Positions 1 to 8,403 of a stretch of 46,594 nt of DNA are shown here, one piece after another. Position 1 is the first letter of the stretch; every line of letters begins with the position of its first letter. Under the pieces are notes generated by a model that was given only the letters and a program-made list of their open reading frames with translations, had not been told where the DNA came from and searched no databases. Source of the DNA: Actinobacillus indolicus (lineage in GTDB: Bacteria > Pseudomonadota > Gammaproteobacteria > Enterobacterales > Pasteurellaceae); NCBI RefSeq assembly GCF_901764975.1, contig NZ_CABFKH010000013.1, forward strand, positions 1-46,594, in the 5' to 3' direction. The position numbers were made by a program, and so were the translations under genes.

Positions 1-79
1 CCGAACTCAGAAGTGAAACGCAGTAACGCCGATGGTAGTGTGGGGTTTCCCCATGTGAGAGTAGGGCACCATCAGGGTT
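1..79 (+). rRNA. rrf: 5S ribosomal RNA, 3' part
   Basis: The first bases match the 3' two-thirds of bacterial 5S rRNA, including the conserved block CCGAACTCAGAAGTGAAACG, the loop E/helix IV region with GATGGTAGTGTGGGG, and the closing GAGAGTAGGG. The 5' part lies outside the window. The 3' end is placed near base 79 by analogy with E. coli 5S, to within a few bases. No tRNA follows it, so this is the end of an rRNA operon reading rightward. Confidence 0.95.
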
Positions 80-93
80 TTATTAAAGTAAAG

Positions 94-126
94 AAACCGC
101 AAGTTAGAGATAGCTTGCGGTTTTTT
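94..126 (+). terminator. rRNA operon Rho-independent terminator
   Basis: A perfect 10-bp stem, AAACCGCAAG with CTTGCGGTTT, encloses a 10-base loop and runs into six T residues. It lies 15 bases past the 5S end and is the likely terminator of the rRNA operon. Confidence 0.9.
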
Positions 127-151
127 GCGTTTGGGGCTAAGTATCTCACAA

Positions 152-209
152 ACAAGCGGTGGGGTGGTGGGAGAATTTTGCAAAAGATGTAGGAAATCTG
201 ACCGCTTGT
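152..209. repeat. inverted pair of DNA uptake signal cores
   Basis: ACAAGCGGT (152-160) and ACCGCTTGT (201-209) face each other across about 40 bases. This is the A. pleuropneumoniae-type uptake signal core. The pair sits between the rRNA terminator and cyaA. Paired uptake signals can form a hairpin, but no T-run follows here. Confidence 0.8.
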
Positions 210-252
210 AAAGTAATAGAGAATCGGCATAACTTTACTTTTTTCTCAAAAA

Positions 253-268
253 TGTTACATTGCTCACA
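253..268. promoter_or_regulatory. CRP-like site just upstream of cyaA
   Basis: TGTTACATTGCTCACA matches the TGTGA-N6-TCACA consensus at 9 of 10 half-site bases. It lies 27 bases before the chosen cyaA ATG. A site this close to the gene would be expected to repress or tune the promoter. Repression of cyaA by cAMP-CRP is known in enterics; here it is inferred from sequence only. Confidence 0.5.
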
Positions 269-295
269 TTTTTAAAACTACCGAGAAGATCCTAC

Positions 296-2782
296 ATGAA
301 AGAGCTAATGTTTTCCGCAATGAATGAACATGTTGCTTTTTCGTCATGGTTTGAAAATCGGCTTTCAATGGCAAAAAAACGAATTGATTGTTTAGATCAA
401 TTTAGAATCCATAGTGCTTTACGAAATCATTCTGATGATTTTCAGTTTGTCTTTTCTGTGCTACCTGCGTTATTACACTATAATATTCCAGATCTTCCCA
501 CTTATGTGGAGAATGCTCCCAAAGGTATTTTTAATTTTACCCTTTCATCTACGCAAAAAGCGCATCTATCTACTTATTTCCCGCTTGTAGAAGAGAATAA
601 ATCCATTGCCTTTGACGGATTGTATGTGATGGGAAGTATAGGTTCTATTACTCAAACTCGTTTATCAGATTTAGATTTATGGTTGTGCCATTCTCAAGTC
701 TTTACCAAAGAAGAACATCAATTATTACAAAAGAAACTGGCGTTAGTGCAGAAATGGGCTAAACAGCAAGGTGTTGATGTTAATTTATATTTAATGAACC
801 CCAATACGTTTAAGGAGAAGCAGTACAATAGTGATGTGAGTGAAGAACATAATGGCTCGGCTCAACACTTTTTTCTCCTTGATGAATTTTATCGTTCAGC
901 AGTTCGTTTAGCCGGTAAAAGAATTTTGTGGCTACATATTGATAATGGTGATCAGGGCTATGAGAGTTTTGTTCAACAAGCGGTCACTTCAGGGCAATTA
1001 AATGCAAATGAATGGATAGATTTTGGAGATTTTTCCTCCTTAGCCATTAATGAGTATTTTGGGGCAAGTTTATGGCAACTTTATAAGGGAATTGAAAGCC
1101 CTTATAAATCAGCGATCAAAATTTTATTATTGGAAAGTTACGCCGAAACCTATCCTGAAACCCCTTTGATTTCAAAGAAATTTAAGCAGTTACTCTTATC
1201 AGATCAGGCTGTTCGTTATCATTTTGATCCTTACTTAGCTATGTTAGAGCAAGTGACGACTTATTTAGAAAACCGTAAAGAGTTTGTTCGTTTAGATCGT
1301 TTAAGAAGTTGTTTTTATATTAAAGCCTATTATGGTCAACATGATCCTTGGCGTAAAGATGCATTGCGTGAACTCATTTCTACATGGAATTGGAGCGAAA
1401 AAGAAGTTCAATGTTTAAATAACAGCGAACATTGGAAAGTAAAGCAAGCGATTATTCACCAACAGATGATTGTTGAACAATTATTGCAAAGCTATCGTCA
1501 TTTAATTCAATTTGCACGTAAATTCCATATTGACCCAAGCATCTTACCTCAAGATACTGATATTTTGATGAGAAAACTCTATTCTGCTTTTGAAGTGGTG
1601 CCAGGGAAAGTGCCTTTAATTAATCAAAATATCGGAAGGAATTTATCAGAAGATGAGGTTACTTTTATTGAGGTAAGTAAAGGTGTTTCGACAAAGTCTG
1701 GTTGGTATTTAATTAATCATGCTCCGTTAAGTTCTTACGATTCAACAAAAAGACATGTCCAATATCAAAGAACATTAATTAAAGCGATTGCATGGGCGTA
1801 TTTTAATCGGGTTATTACGGCTTCGACACAAATACATTTAGTGAGTCAAAGTATCAGTTTAGATAAATTAAGACGTTTTATTACCGATTTGCGTTTGTCT
1901 TTTCCTGCAAAGCCTCCCGAATTGAAAGAGGAAGATCTCTATCATCCGAATGAAATTCGAAATCTAATTGTAGCAATTAATCTTGTTGATGATCCTACTA
2001 AGGCATTACCTTTGTTGTCCAAATCCGATGTTGCCCAATTAGACCTATTTAATTTGGGTTCTTCAGAAAAAGGAATGATTGGAAGCATGAGCATTATTTA
2101 TCGCAATATGTGGAATGAAATTATGACTCAGCATTTTGATGGGAATGATGCTCTATTAAAAGCGTTAAAATTTATTTCAAATAAAATATATCGAAACTCA
2201 GCACCACCACAATCAGTCAATGTGGTTTGTTATAGTAGTCAATTAAGAAATGAATTGCAGAGTTCTGTAATGAATTTAGTGAATCGTTGTATTACTGTGC
2301 AAACTGGCTCTATTTTCCAACGCCAGCAACCTCAAACATTTAAGATGGCAGGGAAAAAATGGCAGCTTATTTTTAATAAACAGAACCAATTAAAAGACAT
2401 TGTGGAAGATGAAAATCAAGATAGTCAGTCTGATAGCGAAGCTCCTGAAATACAGATTCCGAAAGAAGTCTTTGATTTCGCTAGTGAAGGTTTTCTACAA
2501 TTTTTCTTTGAAGATAATCCGAATGGTAGTTTTAATGTCTACGTATTGGATAAACAAAATAAAGCAGAGACTTACAGCTACTGTTTAGGAGAGAAAGAAA
2601 ATAAAGTCCGAACAATTAGTCGGCTTTATACTCAACATACTGTTACTCAACAGCAGGATGGATTGGGTAGTTTTAATTTTCCGCAATTTTATCAATTATT
2701 AAAGCAGAATGAGCAAATTCTCATTGTGCCATTTCAAAGCAAACAACATCGAGATTTTTTAGAAAAACAACGTTTAGGATAA
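296..2782 (+). CDS. cyaA: class I adenylate cyclase
   Basis: Makes cAMP from ATP in the cytoplasm and so supplies the ligand of CRP. The N-terminal half is the class I catalytic domain: residues near 90-130 show GSIGS...SDLDLWLCH, the nucleotidyltransferase-like glycine/aspartate motif, preceded by the conserved VLPALLHY and PKGI segments seen in E. coli CyaA. The C-terminal part is the regulatory region. The frame is open upstream to a TTG at 260. The ATG at 296 is chosen because GAGAAG lies 7-13 bases before it, and the upstream stretch contains the CRP-like site. It gives 828 residues, close to the usual 840-850. The next gene starts 8 bases after the stop, so the two are probably cotranscribed. 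An uptake signal (976-984) lies inside the gene. Confidence 0.95.
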   Translation: MKELMFSAMNEHVAFSSWFENRLSMAKKRIDCLDQFRIHSALRNHSDDFQFVFSVLPALLHYNIPDLPTYVENAPKGIFNFTLSSTQKAHLSTYFPLVEENKSIAFDGLYVMGSIGSITQTRLSDLDLWLCHSQVFTKEEHQLLQKKLALVQKWAKQQGVDVNLYLMNPNTFKEKQYNSDVSEEHNGSAQHFFLLDEFYRSAVRLAGKRILWLHIDNGDQGYESFVQQAVTSGQLNANEWIDFGDFSSLAINEYFGASLWQLYKGIESPYKSAIKILLLESYAETYPETPLISKKFKQLLLSDQAVRYHFDPYLAMLEQVTTYLENRKEFVRLDRLRSCFYIKAYYGQHDPWRKDALRELISTWNWSEKEVQCLNNSEHWKVKQAIIHQQMIVEQLLQSYRHLIQFARKFHIDPSILPQDTDILMRKLYSAFEVVPGKVPLINQNIGRNLSEDEVTFIEVSKGVSTKSGWYLINHAPLSSYDSTKRHVQYQRTLIKAIAWAYFNRVITASTQIHLVSQSISLDKLRRFITDLRLSFPAKPPELKEEDLYHPNEIRNLIVAINLVDDPTKALPLLSKSDVAQLDLFNLGSSEKGMIGSMSIIYRNMWNEIMTQHFDGNDALLKALKFISNKIYRNSAPPQSVNVVCYSSQLRNELQSSVMNLVNRCITVQTGSIFQRQQPQTFKMAGKKWQLIFNKQNQLKDIVEDENQDSQSDSEAPEIQIPKEVFDFASEGFLQFFFEDNPNGSFNVYVLDKQNKAETYSYCLGEKENKVRTISRLYTQHTVTQQQDGLGSFNFPQFYQLLKQNEQILIVPFQSKQHRDFLEKQRLG

Positions 2783-2790
2783 GGTTTATT

Positions 2791-4683
2791 ATGTCTACTA
2801 CAGCACTTGTCAGTCCAGAACTCATTAAAACGGTTGCACTACTTGCAACAAGTGTCACCATTGTTCCTCTCTTTAAAAGACTTGGATTAGGTAGTGTACT
2901 TGGTTATCTTGTTGCGGGTTGTTTGATTGGTCCTTCCGGAATTGGTCTTTTCCAAGACCCAGATGTGGTTGTCCATATGGCAGAATTGGGTGTGGTAATG
3001 TTTCTGTTCATTATTGGATTAGAAATGCACCCTGAACGCTTATGGAGTATGCGTAAGGCCATTTTTGGACGAGGTTTTTTACAAGTTGCTTTTTGTGGCA
3101 GTTTACTTACGCTTGCGGGTATTTTTATTTTAGGTTTACCTAAAGAAGTATCGTTTATTGCAGGAATGGGGTTTACTTTATCTTCTACTGCAATAGTGAT
3201 GCAAGTACTTGAAGAAAAAGGTGTCAGCACTACCCCTAAAGGTCAACGCATTGTTTCAACCCTTATTTTCGAAGATTTAGCGATCGTACCGTTATTAGCC
3301 TCTATTGCCTTTCTTGCACCAACTCAGGTTGATGTTGAACAAGGTGCGAATTGGACGGCGATCGGGGCTGGATTAGTCGGTGTTTTGATTTTAGTGGCTT
3401 CTGGCAAATGGTTAATGAATCCGCTTTTTAAAATGATTTCAAAAGCGCATATTCGAGAAATGATGACTGCCGCAGCTTTATTGGTAGTACTTGGATCCGC
3501 GTTATTAATGGAGTTGAGCGGATTATCCATGGCTATGGGCGCATTTGTCGCTGGGGTTATGTTATCTGAATCCTCTTTCCGCCACCAGCTTGAGGCTGAT
3601 ATTGAGCCGTTCCGTGGCTTGCTACTCGGATTGTTTTTTATGGGCGTGGGAATGTCGTTAGATCTTGCTCTCGTATTCAATAATCTACTTTGGTTATTGG
3701 GCATTGTATTACTTTATGTATTTGGTAAAGGCTTAGCCATCTACATTGTGGCTCGATTAACGATGCTGACGAATCGAGAGGCAATTATGCGTATGGCCAT
3801 TATGTCTCATGGTGGTGAATTTGCTTTCGTACTCTTTGCGGCTGCAGCAAGTGCCGGTGTTTTTTCTGCAGATAATAAAGCAACATTTACAGCCGCAATT
3901 ATTGTTTCTATGCTACTTTCTCCATTAGTGGTTATTCTGATTCAACGTGTAATGAATCGTAAAACAAATAAGACCGATGGAGATTCTACCCCGAATCTAG
4001 AGGGTATTGAGTTTGCAGAAAATTTAGAAAATAGCGTATTAGTGATTGGTTTTGGTCGTTTTAGTCAGATCATTTGCCAAGCATTATTAGCTCGAGGTGT
4101 TAGTGTTTCCGTCATTGATTCTGATCTTAAAAATATTCGTACTGCCGCTCGCTTTGGTTTCAAAGTCTATTATGGTGAAGGTGAACGCATTGATGTACTA
4201 CGTGCAAGTGGTATTGAACAATGCGACTGCGTGATTGTGGGGATTGCTGAGCCTGATCGCATTCTAAAAATTGTTGAACTGGTGAAACATGAGTATCCGC
4301 TCATTCCAGTATTAGCGCGTTCGTACGATAGAGTGAATACGGTGAATCTCATTAAACAGCATGTGGATTATCAGGTGAGAGAAACTTTTGAATCTGCATT
4401 ATTATTAAGTAAAGTGGCATTGGAGAAATTAGGTGCGACAGAAACAGAAGCCCATGATGTGATTGCTCTGGTGAGAAATCTCGATCAAAAACGTCTACAT
4501 GAAGAGGTATTGCACGGTTTTTCTGATGAAGTTGAGAAAAAATATTGGTCTGTTGAGCCATTTGTTAAACCAATGCAAGAAGCCCAAGCACTTAATGAAG
4601 AAACCGCAGACCTTCTAGAAAGAGAAGATAATTCAACGGAAGAGGATTTGATGACGACGGATTCTGAGACAAAAGAAAAATAA
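2791..4683 (+). CDS. kefC: KefB/KefC-type potassium/proton antiporter with RCK domain
   Basis: CPA2-family inner-membrane antiporter that lets K+ leave in exchange for H+. In enterics it is gated by glutathione and glutathione adducts and protects against electrophiles. About 390 N-terminal residues form roughly 12 hydrophobic helices. The segment LEADIEPFRGLLLGLFFMGV corresponds to the Kef loop HALESDIEPF. A Rossmann RCK_N domain begins near residue 415 (VLVIGFGRFSQ; the third glycine of GxGxxG is Ser). The acidic, low-complexity C-terminus is typical. At 630 residues it matches KefC (620) slightly better than KefB (601), but the two cannot be separated safely. No KefF/KefG-type quinone reductase gene lies beside it. 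A terminator follows. Confidence 0.85.
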   Translation: MSTTALVSPELIKTVALLATSVTIVPLFKRLGLGSVLGYLVAGCLIGPSGIGLFQDPDVVVHMAELGVVMFLFIIGLEMHPERLWSMRKAIFGRGFLQVAFCGSLLTLAGIFILGLPKEVSFIAGMGFTLSSTAIVMQVLEEKGVSTTPKGQRIVSTLIFEDLAIVPLLASIAFLAPTQVDVEQGANWTAIGAGLVGVLILVASGKWLMNPLFKMISKAHIREMMTAAALLVVLGSALLMELSGLSMAMGAFVAGVMLSESSFRHQLEADIEPFRGLLLGLFFMGVGMSLDLALVFNNLLWLLGIVLLYVFGKGLAIYIVARLTMLTNREAIMRMAIMSHGGEFAFVLFAAAASAGVFSADNKATFTAAIIVSMLLSPLVVILIQRVMNRKTNKTDGDSTPNLEGIEFAENLENSVLVIGFGRFSQIICQALLARGVSVSVIDSDLKNIRTAARFGFKVYYGEGERIDVLRASGIEQCDCVIVGIAEPDRILKIVELVKHEYPLIPVLARSYDRVNTVNLIKQHVDYQVRETFESALLLSKVALEKLGATETEAHDVIALVRNLDQKRLHEEVLHGFSDEVEKKYWSVEPFVKPMQEAQALNEETADLLEREDNSTEEDLMTTDSETKEK

Positions 4684-4711
4684 AAGTGCATAATTTTTAT
4701 TTTATATCATA

Positions 4712-4736
4712 GGGCGATGTTATATCGCCCTTTTTT
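4712..4736 (+). terminator. Rho-independent terminator after kefC
   Basis: GGGCGAT and ATCGCCC form a 7-bp stem with a 5-base loop, followed by six T. It ends the cyaA-kefC unit and separates it from the ccm genes. An uptake signal core follows at 4745-4753. Confidence 0.88.
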
Positions 4737-4790
4737 CATGCGTTACAAGCGGTTAGAATAGGACAATTTTTTACAAAACACGGATATTAC

Positions 4791-6692
4791 ATGGTTGCTG
4801 AATTTGGCTATTTTTGTTTAATTGCATTAACTTTCATTGCAGGGCTACAATTTTTATTTTCATTGTGGGGGGAAATTTGTAAACAGCCACAATGGCTTTC
4901 AGCAAACCGCATTTTAAGTCTGGTTCAGTCTTTGTTGGCACTTGGTTCATTTGGTGCATTAGCCTATGGCTTTGTCAATGATGACTTTACCATGAGCTAT
5001 GTTGCTCAACATTCAAATAGTCAACTTCCTACCTTCTTTAAATTTGCGGCGACTTGGGGCGGACATGAAGGTTCGATGCTGTTTTGGTTAACGGCATTGG
5101 CTCTTTGGACGGGCGTTTTTTGCATTTTTTCAGGCAAAACAGACCGCTTGTTTACCCATAGAACCTTAGCATTTCTATCCCTTGTTATTCTAGGTTTTTC
5201 ATTATTTATTCTCTTAGCATCAAGCCCTTTCGAGCGAGCGTTCCCCCCACAACCTGAAGGTCGTGACTTAAATCCTATGTTGCAAGACATTGGATTGATA
5301 TTTCATCCGCCGTTACTTTATTTAGGCTATGTGGGCTTTGCTGTCACTTTTGCGATGACCATGGCAATGTTACTCGGTGGCGTGTTTGATTATGCCATTG
5401 CCCGTTGGATGAGACCTTGGGCAATGATTGCGTGGGGATTTTTAACCGCAGGTATCGTACTAGGCGCTTGGTGGGCTTATTATGAGTTAGGCTGGGGCGG
5501 TTGGTGGTTCTGGGATCCCGTAGAAAATGCATCACTGATGCCTTGGTTATTAGGAACGGCATTAATTCATAGTTTAGTTGTGAGCGAACAGCGGGGCATT
5601 TTTAGCTATTGGACGATTTTATTAGCCATCTTTGCCTTCGCACTCAGTTTATTGGGGACATTTATTGTTCGTTCAGGTGTGCTGACATCCGTCCATGCCT
5701 TTGCTGTCGATGCTGAACGTGGCTTTGCCCTACTAATTCTCTTTTTTGCTTTGAGTTTTGTGGCACTTTCCCTTTTTGCCTTAAAAGTGAACCTATGGCA
5801 AGGCAATGTCCGTTTTGGGCTTTTTTCTAAGGAAACCGCACTTCTATTTCTCAATGGACTTTTTACCCTAGCAACCGTCGTTGTGGTACTTGGTACATTT
5901 TATCCTATGGTATTTAGTGCAATGGGTTGGGGATCGATTTCCATTGGCGCACCTTACTTTAATTCCGTATTTACGCCCCTTGTGTTATTGCTGTTAAGTA
6001 TCATGGGCTTCGCTACTCTGTTACGTTGGAAGAATATAAATACTCGCAAAATATGGAAACAGGGAATAATCGGCGCTGTGGCAATCGGATTAAGCCTTTT
6101 ATTAAGTTATGTGATGCAATCTCGTGTCCATGCACATTCATTTCAGCTGTTGCCAATCGTATTTAATAGCTTTGCGATTTGGATTATTTTAACTCATTTG
6201 CCATATCAGCAATTTATGTGGCAAATCAGACCGCTTGCAATGCGCTTAGCACATATTGGTTTTGCGGTCTGTGTGATTGGCGCTATGATGAACAGTTATT
6301 ATGGCGATGAAATGGGCGTACGGATGAAGCCACAAGATCGCACAGAATTAGCGGGCTTCTATTTTGAATATGCTAGCCATTACCATGACATTGGACAAAA
6401 TTATACGGCAGAGAGTGTCGCAATTCATCTTTACGATGGCGAACGCTATTTAGATACCGTTTATCCTGAGCGTCGTTATTACGATGTGAGAACCATGACG
6501 ATGGCAGAAGTCGGACTGGCTCACTACGGTTTAGATGATATTTATGTAGTGATGGGGGATAAGCTAGGGCATAAGGAATACGCTTTCCGTTTACATTATA
6601 AACCTTATGTCAGGGCATTATGGCTTGGTGGTATATTGATGGTGATAGCAAGTCTGCTCTCAGTCCTTGGTTATTGGAGAAAAAGAATATGA
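4791..6692 (+). CDS. ccmF: cytochrome c maturation heme lyase subunit CcmF
   Basis: Polytopic inner-membrane protein that joins heme, delivered by holo-CcmE, to apocytochrome c in the periplasm as part of the CcmF/H/I complex. The family tryptophan-rich WWD motif is clear near residues 235-250 (WGGWWFWDPVENASLMPWL), and WGGHEGSMLFW near residue 85 is also characteristic. There are about 14 hydrophobic helices and a hydrophilic periplasmic domain near residues 500-600. The length of 633 is normal. It is the first gene of a tightly overlapping set: its stop shares bases with the next start (ATGA). ccmA-E, which usually precede it, are not in the window. Confidence 0.96.
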   Translation: MVAEFGYFCLIALTFIAGLQFLFSLWGEICKQPQWLSANRILSLVQSLLALGSFGALAYGFVNDDFTMSYVAQHSNSQLPTFFKFAATWGGHEGSMLFWLTALALWTGVFCIFSGKTDRLFTHRTLAFLSLVILGFSLFILLASSPFERAFPPQPEGRDLNPMLQDIGLIFHPPLLYLGYVGFAVTFAMTMAMLLGGVFDYAIARWMRPWAMIAWGFLTAGIVLGAWWAYYELGWGGWWFWDPVENASLMPWLLGTALIHSLVVSEQRGIFSYWTILLAIFAFALSLLGTFIVRSGVLTSVHAFAVDAERGFALLILFFALSFVALSLFALKVNLWQGNVRFGLFSKETALLFLNGLFTLATVVVVLGTFYPMVFSAMGWGSISIGAPYFNSVFTPLVLLLLSIMGFATLLRWKNINTRKIWKQGIIGAVAIGLSLLLSYVMQSRVHAHSFQLLPIVFNSFAIWIILTHLPYQQFMWQIRPLAMRLAHIGFAVCVIGAMMNSYYGDEMGVRMKPQDRTELAGFYFEYASHYHDIGQNYTAESVAIHLYDGERYLDTVYPERRYYDVRTMTMAEVGLAHYGLDDIYVVMGDKLGHKEYAFRLHYKPYVRALWLGGILMVIASLLSVLGYWRKRI

Positions 6693-7222
6693 AAAAAGGA
6701 TTGCTGTTTTTGCCTTTAGTGTTGTTATTGGCGGTGGTTTTCTTTTTAGCGATACAGTTGAAATCATCGGATAATATTTCACCGAGCGAAGATTGGCGTG
6801 GTAAGCCTGTGCCTGAATTTAACGCAAAGTCGTTATTTGATGAGCAACAGCTTACCAAAGCTAATTTACCCAAAGAGCCGTTTATTTTAAACGTTTGGGC
6901 AAGTTGGTGTACTTGGTGTATTAAAGAGTTTCCGATCTTGTTGAATATGCAAAAACAAGGGGTAAAAATTGTGGGGCTAACTTATGTAGATCGACCAGAA
7001 GATGCAAAATCAGCCTTAACACAGTGGGGAAATCCGTTCTCTATGGTGATTGATAGTGATAAAAATAGCCAACTCATAGACACTCTACGGGTAAATTCTG
7101 CGCCTATTAGTTATCTGATTGATCACAATGGCATTATTCGTTATCAACAAAAAGGATATAACCCCAATTTTGAACAAGACTTTATGCCAAAATGGTTAGA
7201 ATTGAAAAAGGAAATGCCATGA
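6689..7222 (+). CDS. dsbE: thiol:disulfide interchange protein CcmG/DsbE
   Basis: Membrane-anchored periplasmic thioredoxin-like protein that reduces apocytochrome c and CcmH before heme attachment. An N-terminal signal anchor (about residues 3-23) is followed by a thioredoxin fold with NVWASWC at residues 68-74, a cis-proline loop (SAPISYLID) and GIIRY, all as in CcmG. The active site reads C74-T-W-C77, where CcmG proteins usually have CPTC or CVPC, so no proline lies between the cysteines. The ATG at 6689 overlaps the ccmF stop and gives 177 residues, near the E. coli 185. An in-frame ATG at 6620 inside ccmF is rejected. Confidence 0.93.
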   Translation: MKKGLLFLPLVLLLAVVFFLAIQLKSSDNISPSEDWRGKPVPEFNAKSLFDEQQLTKANLPKEPFILNVWASWCTWCIKEFPILLNMQKQGVKIVGLTYVDRPEDAKSALTQWGNPFSMVIDSDKNSQLIDTLRVNSAPISYLIDHNGIIRYQQKGYNPNFEQDFMPKWLELKKEMP

Positions 7223-7611
7223 GATTTTTTGCTTTTCTTTATGCAATGTTAATTGCAATCGTGGCACAGGCTGAAATGGTGGATACCTTTCAATTTCATT
7301 CCGATGCAGAGCGTCAACGTGGGATTCAGCTTGCTCGCTCATTACGTTGTTTGCAATGTCAAAATCAGAACTTAGTGGAATCTAATGCGACTCAGGCTTA
7401 TAAATTGCGTTTAGAAGTGTATGAAATGGTGAATGCAGGTAAAAGCGATAAGGAAATTATTCAGATAATGACTGAACGTTTCGGCGATTTTGTTTACTAC
7501 AAACCGTCATTTAATCCACAAACTTGGGTGCTGTGGGGAACGCCTTTTGTTTTACTCTTGATGTTATGTGGTGCAATTCTTTGGCGAGTGAATAGGAATA
7601 AACGAAGATGA
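7219..7611 (+). CDS. ccmH: cytochrome c maturation protein CcmH (thiol-reductase domain)
   Basis: Periplasm-facing, membrane-anchored protein that handles apocytochrome c thiols for the heme lyase. A signal peptide ends near AQA-E (about residue 18). The redox motif is LRCLQCQNQN (CxxC of the CcmH/CcmL family), and a C-terminal transmembrane helix is followed by a basic tail. At 130 residues it corresponds only to the N-terminal domain of E. coli CcmH (350 residues); the TPR half is the separate gene that follows. Its ATG overlaps the ccmG stop and its own stop overlaps the next ATG. Confidence 0.94.
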   Translation: MRFFAFLYAMLIAIVAQAEMVDTFQFHSDAERQRGIQLARSLRCLQCQNQNLVESNATQAYKLRLEVYEMVNAGKSDKEIIQIMTERFGDFVYYKPSFNPQTWVLWGTPFVLLLMLCGAILWRVNRNKRR

Positions 7612-8357
7612 ATCAACGAGATAAGATTAACCAAGCCTATTATCAGCAAGCCGTTTCATTAGCGAATCATCTCTCCGATGAAGATCGTCATGAATTTTTA
7701 GCGGAACTGAATGAGCGTCAGCAATTTGAACAGTCACAACGTCAAGCATATTTGCAAAAAAAGAGCATAAAGCGACCGCTTGTGATGGTGTTATTAACGC
7801 TCACCTTGTTATTAAGTGGCTTATATTATTGGCAAACTGGGCGTTATGAACGAGTTAAGCAGGGACAAGCTGAATTACATGCCTTTAAACAGCAACGGGC
7901 GGGAGAGAGTAGTGAACAGCGTAATCAACACTACATTACCCATTTACAAAATCAGTTACGCCAAAATGCGAATAATGGCGAGCTGTGGTTTGAACTTGGG
8001 CAAGCATATTCGCTGAATAATGATTTTGAGAGTGCTCTAGTCTGTTTCCGTAATGCACAAACGGTACTCGGTGAAAAAGCAACGATTTTAGGGGCAATGG
8101 CGACGGCAGAGTATTATTTACATAAACAGCAATTTACGCCACAAGTAACACAGTGGGTTGAACGGGCATTACATCTTGATCCCCGTGAGAGTGCAAGCTT
8201 GCTTTTATTAGCATCTGATGCTTTTTTTCAAAATAATCCTAAGCAAGCGATCGCTTATTGGGAGCGTGTGTTAGATAACGATAATAACCCCGCCTTAGAC
8301 CGCAAAGAGATTATTAAAAGTATCAAAATGGCGGAGCAGATGTTAAAAACGCAATAA
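7608..8357 (+). CDS. ccmI: cytochrome c maturation TPR protein CcmI
   Basis: Apocytochrome c chaperone subunit of the heme lyase complex. The first 50 residues form the cytoplasmic helical region, one transmembrane helix spans about residues 57-76, and TPR-type repeats follow (NGELWFELGQAYSLNNDFES and later copies). It equals the C-terminal part of E. coli CcmH and resembles NrfG. At 249 residues it is shorter than alphaproteobacterial CcmI but usual for split enteric-type versions. It is the last gene of the ccmFGHI unit and is followed by a strong hairpin. Confidence 0.88.
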   Translation: MNQRDKINQAYYQQAVSLANHLSDEDRHEFLAELNERQQFEQSQRQAYLQKKSIKRPLVMVLLTLTLLLSGLYYWQTGRYERVKQGQAELHAFKQQRAGESSEQRNQHYITHLQNQLRQNANNGELWFELGQAYSLNNDFESALVCFRNAQTVLGEKATILGAMATAEYYLHKQQFTPQVTQWVERALHLDPRESASLLLLASDAFFQNNPKQAIAYWERVLDNDNNPALDRKEIIKSIKMAEQMLKTQ

Positions 8358-8360
8358 AAT

Positions 8361-8398
8361 AAAAATGGTCTGTTGAGTTTATCTTCAGACCATTTTTA
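8361..8398. terminator. bidirectional terminator between ccmI and malQ
   Basis: AAAAATGGTCTG and CAGACCATTTTT form a 12-bp stem around a 14-base loop. With A and T runs on both sides, it can stop rightward ccm and leftward malQ transcription. The genes converge here. Confidence 0.85.
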
Positions 8399-8403
8399 AT
8401 GTT

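Noticed and set aside
260-295. TTG start for cyaA 12 codons upstream
   Set aside because: It overlaps the CRP-like site and lacks a ribosome-binding site; the ATG at 296 has GAGAAG well placed.
3324-3704. A 126-codon minus-strand frame inside kefC
   Set aside because: It is antisense to a conserved membrane protein, has no ribosome-binding site I can support, and is Asn/Ser/Pro-rich as expected of a mirror of hydrophobic codons.
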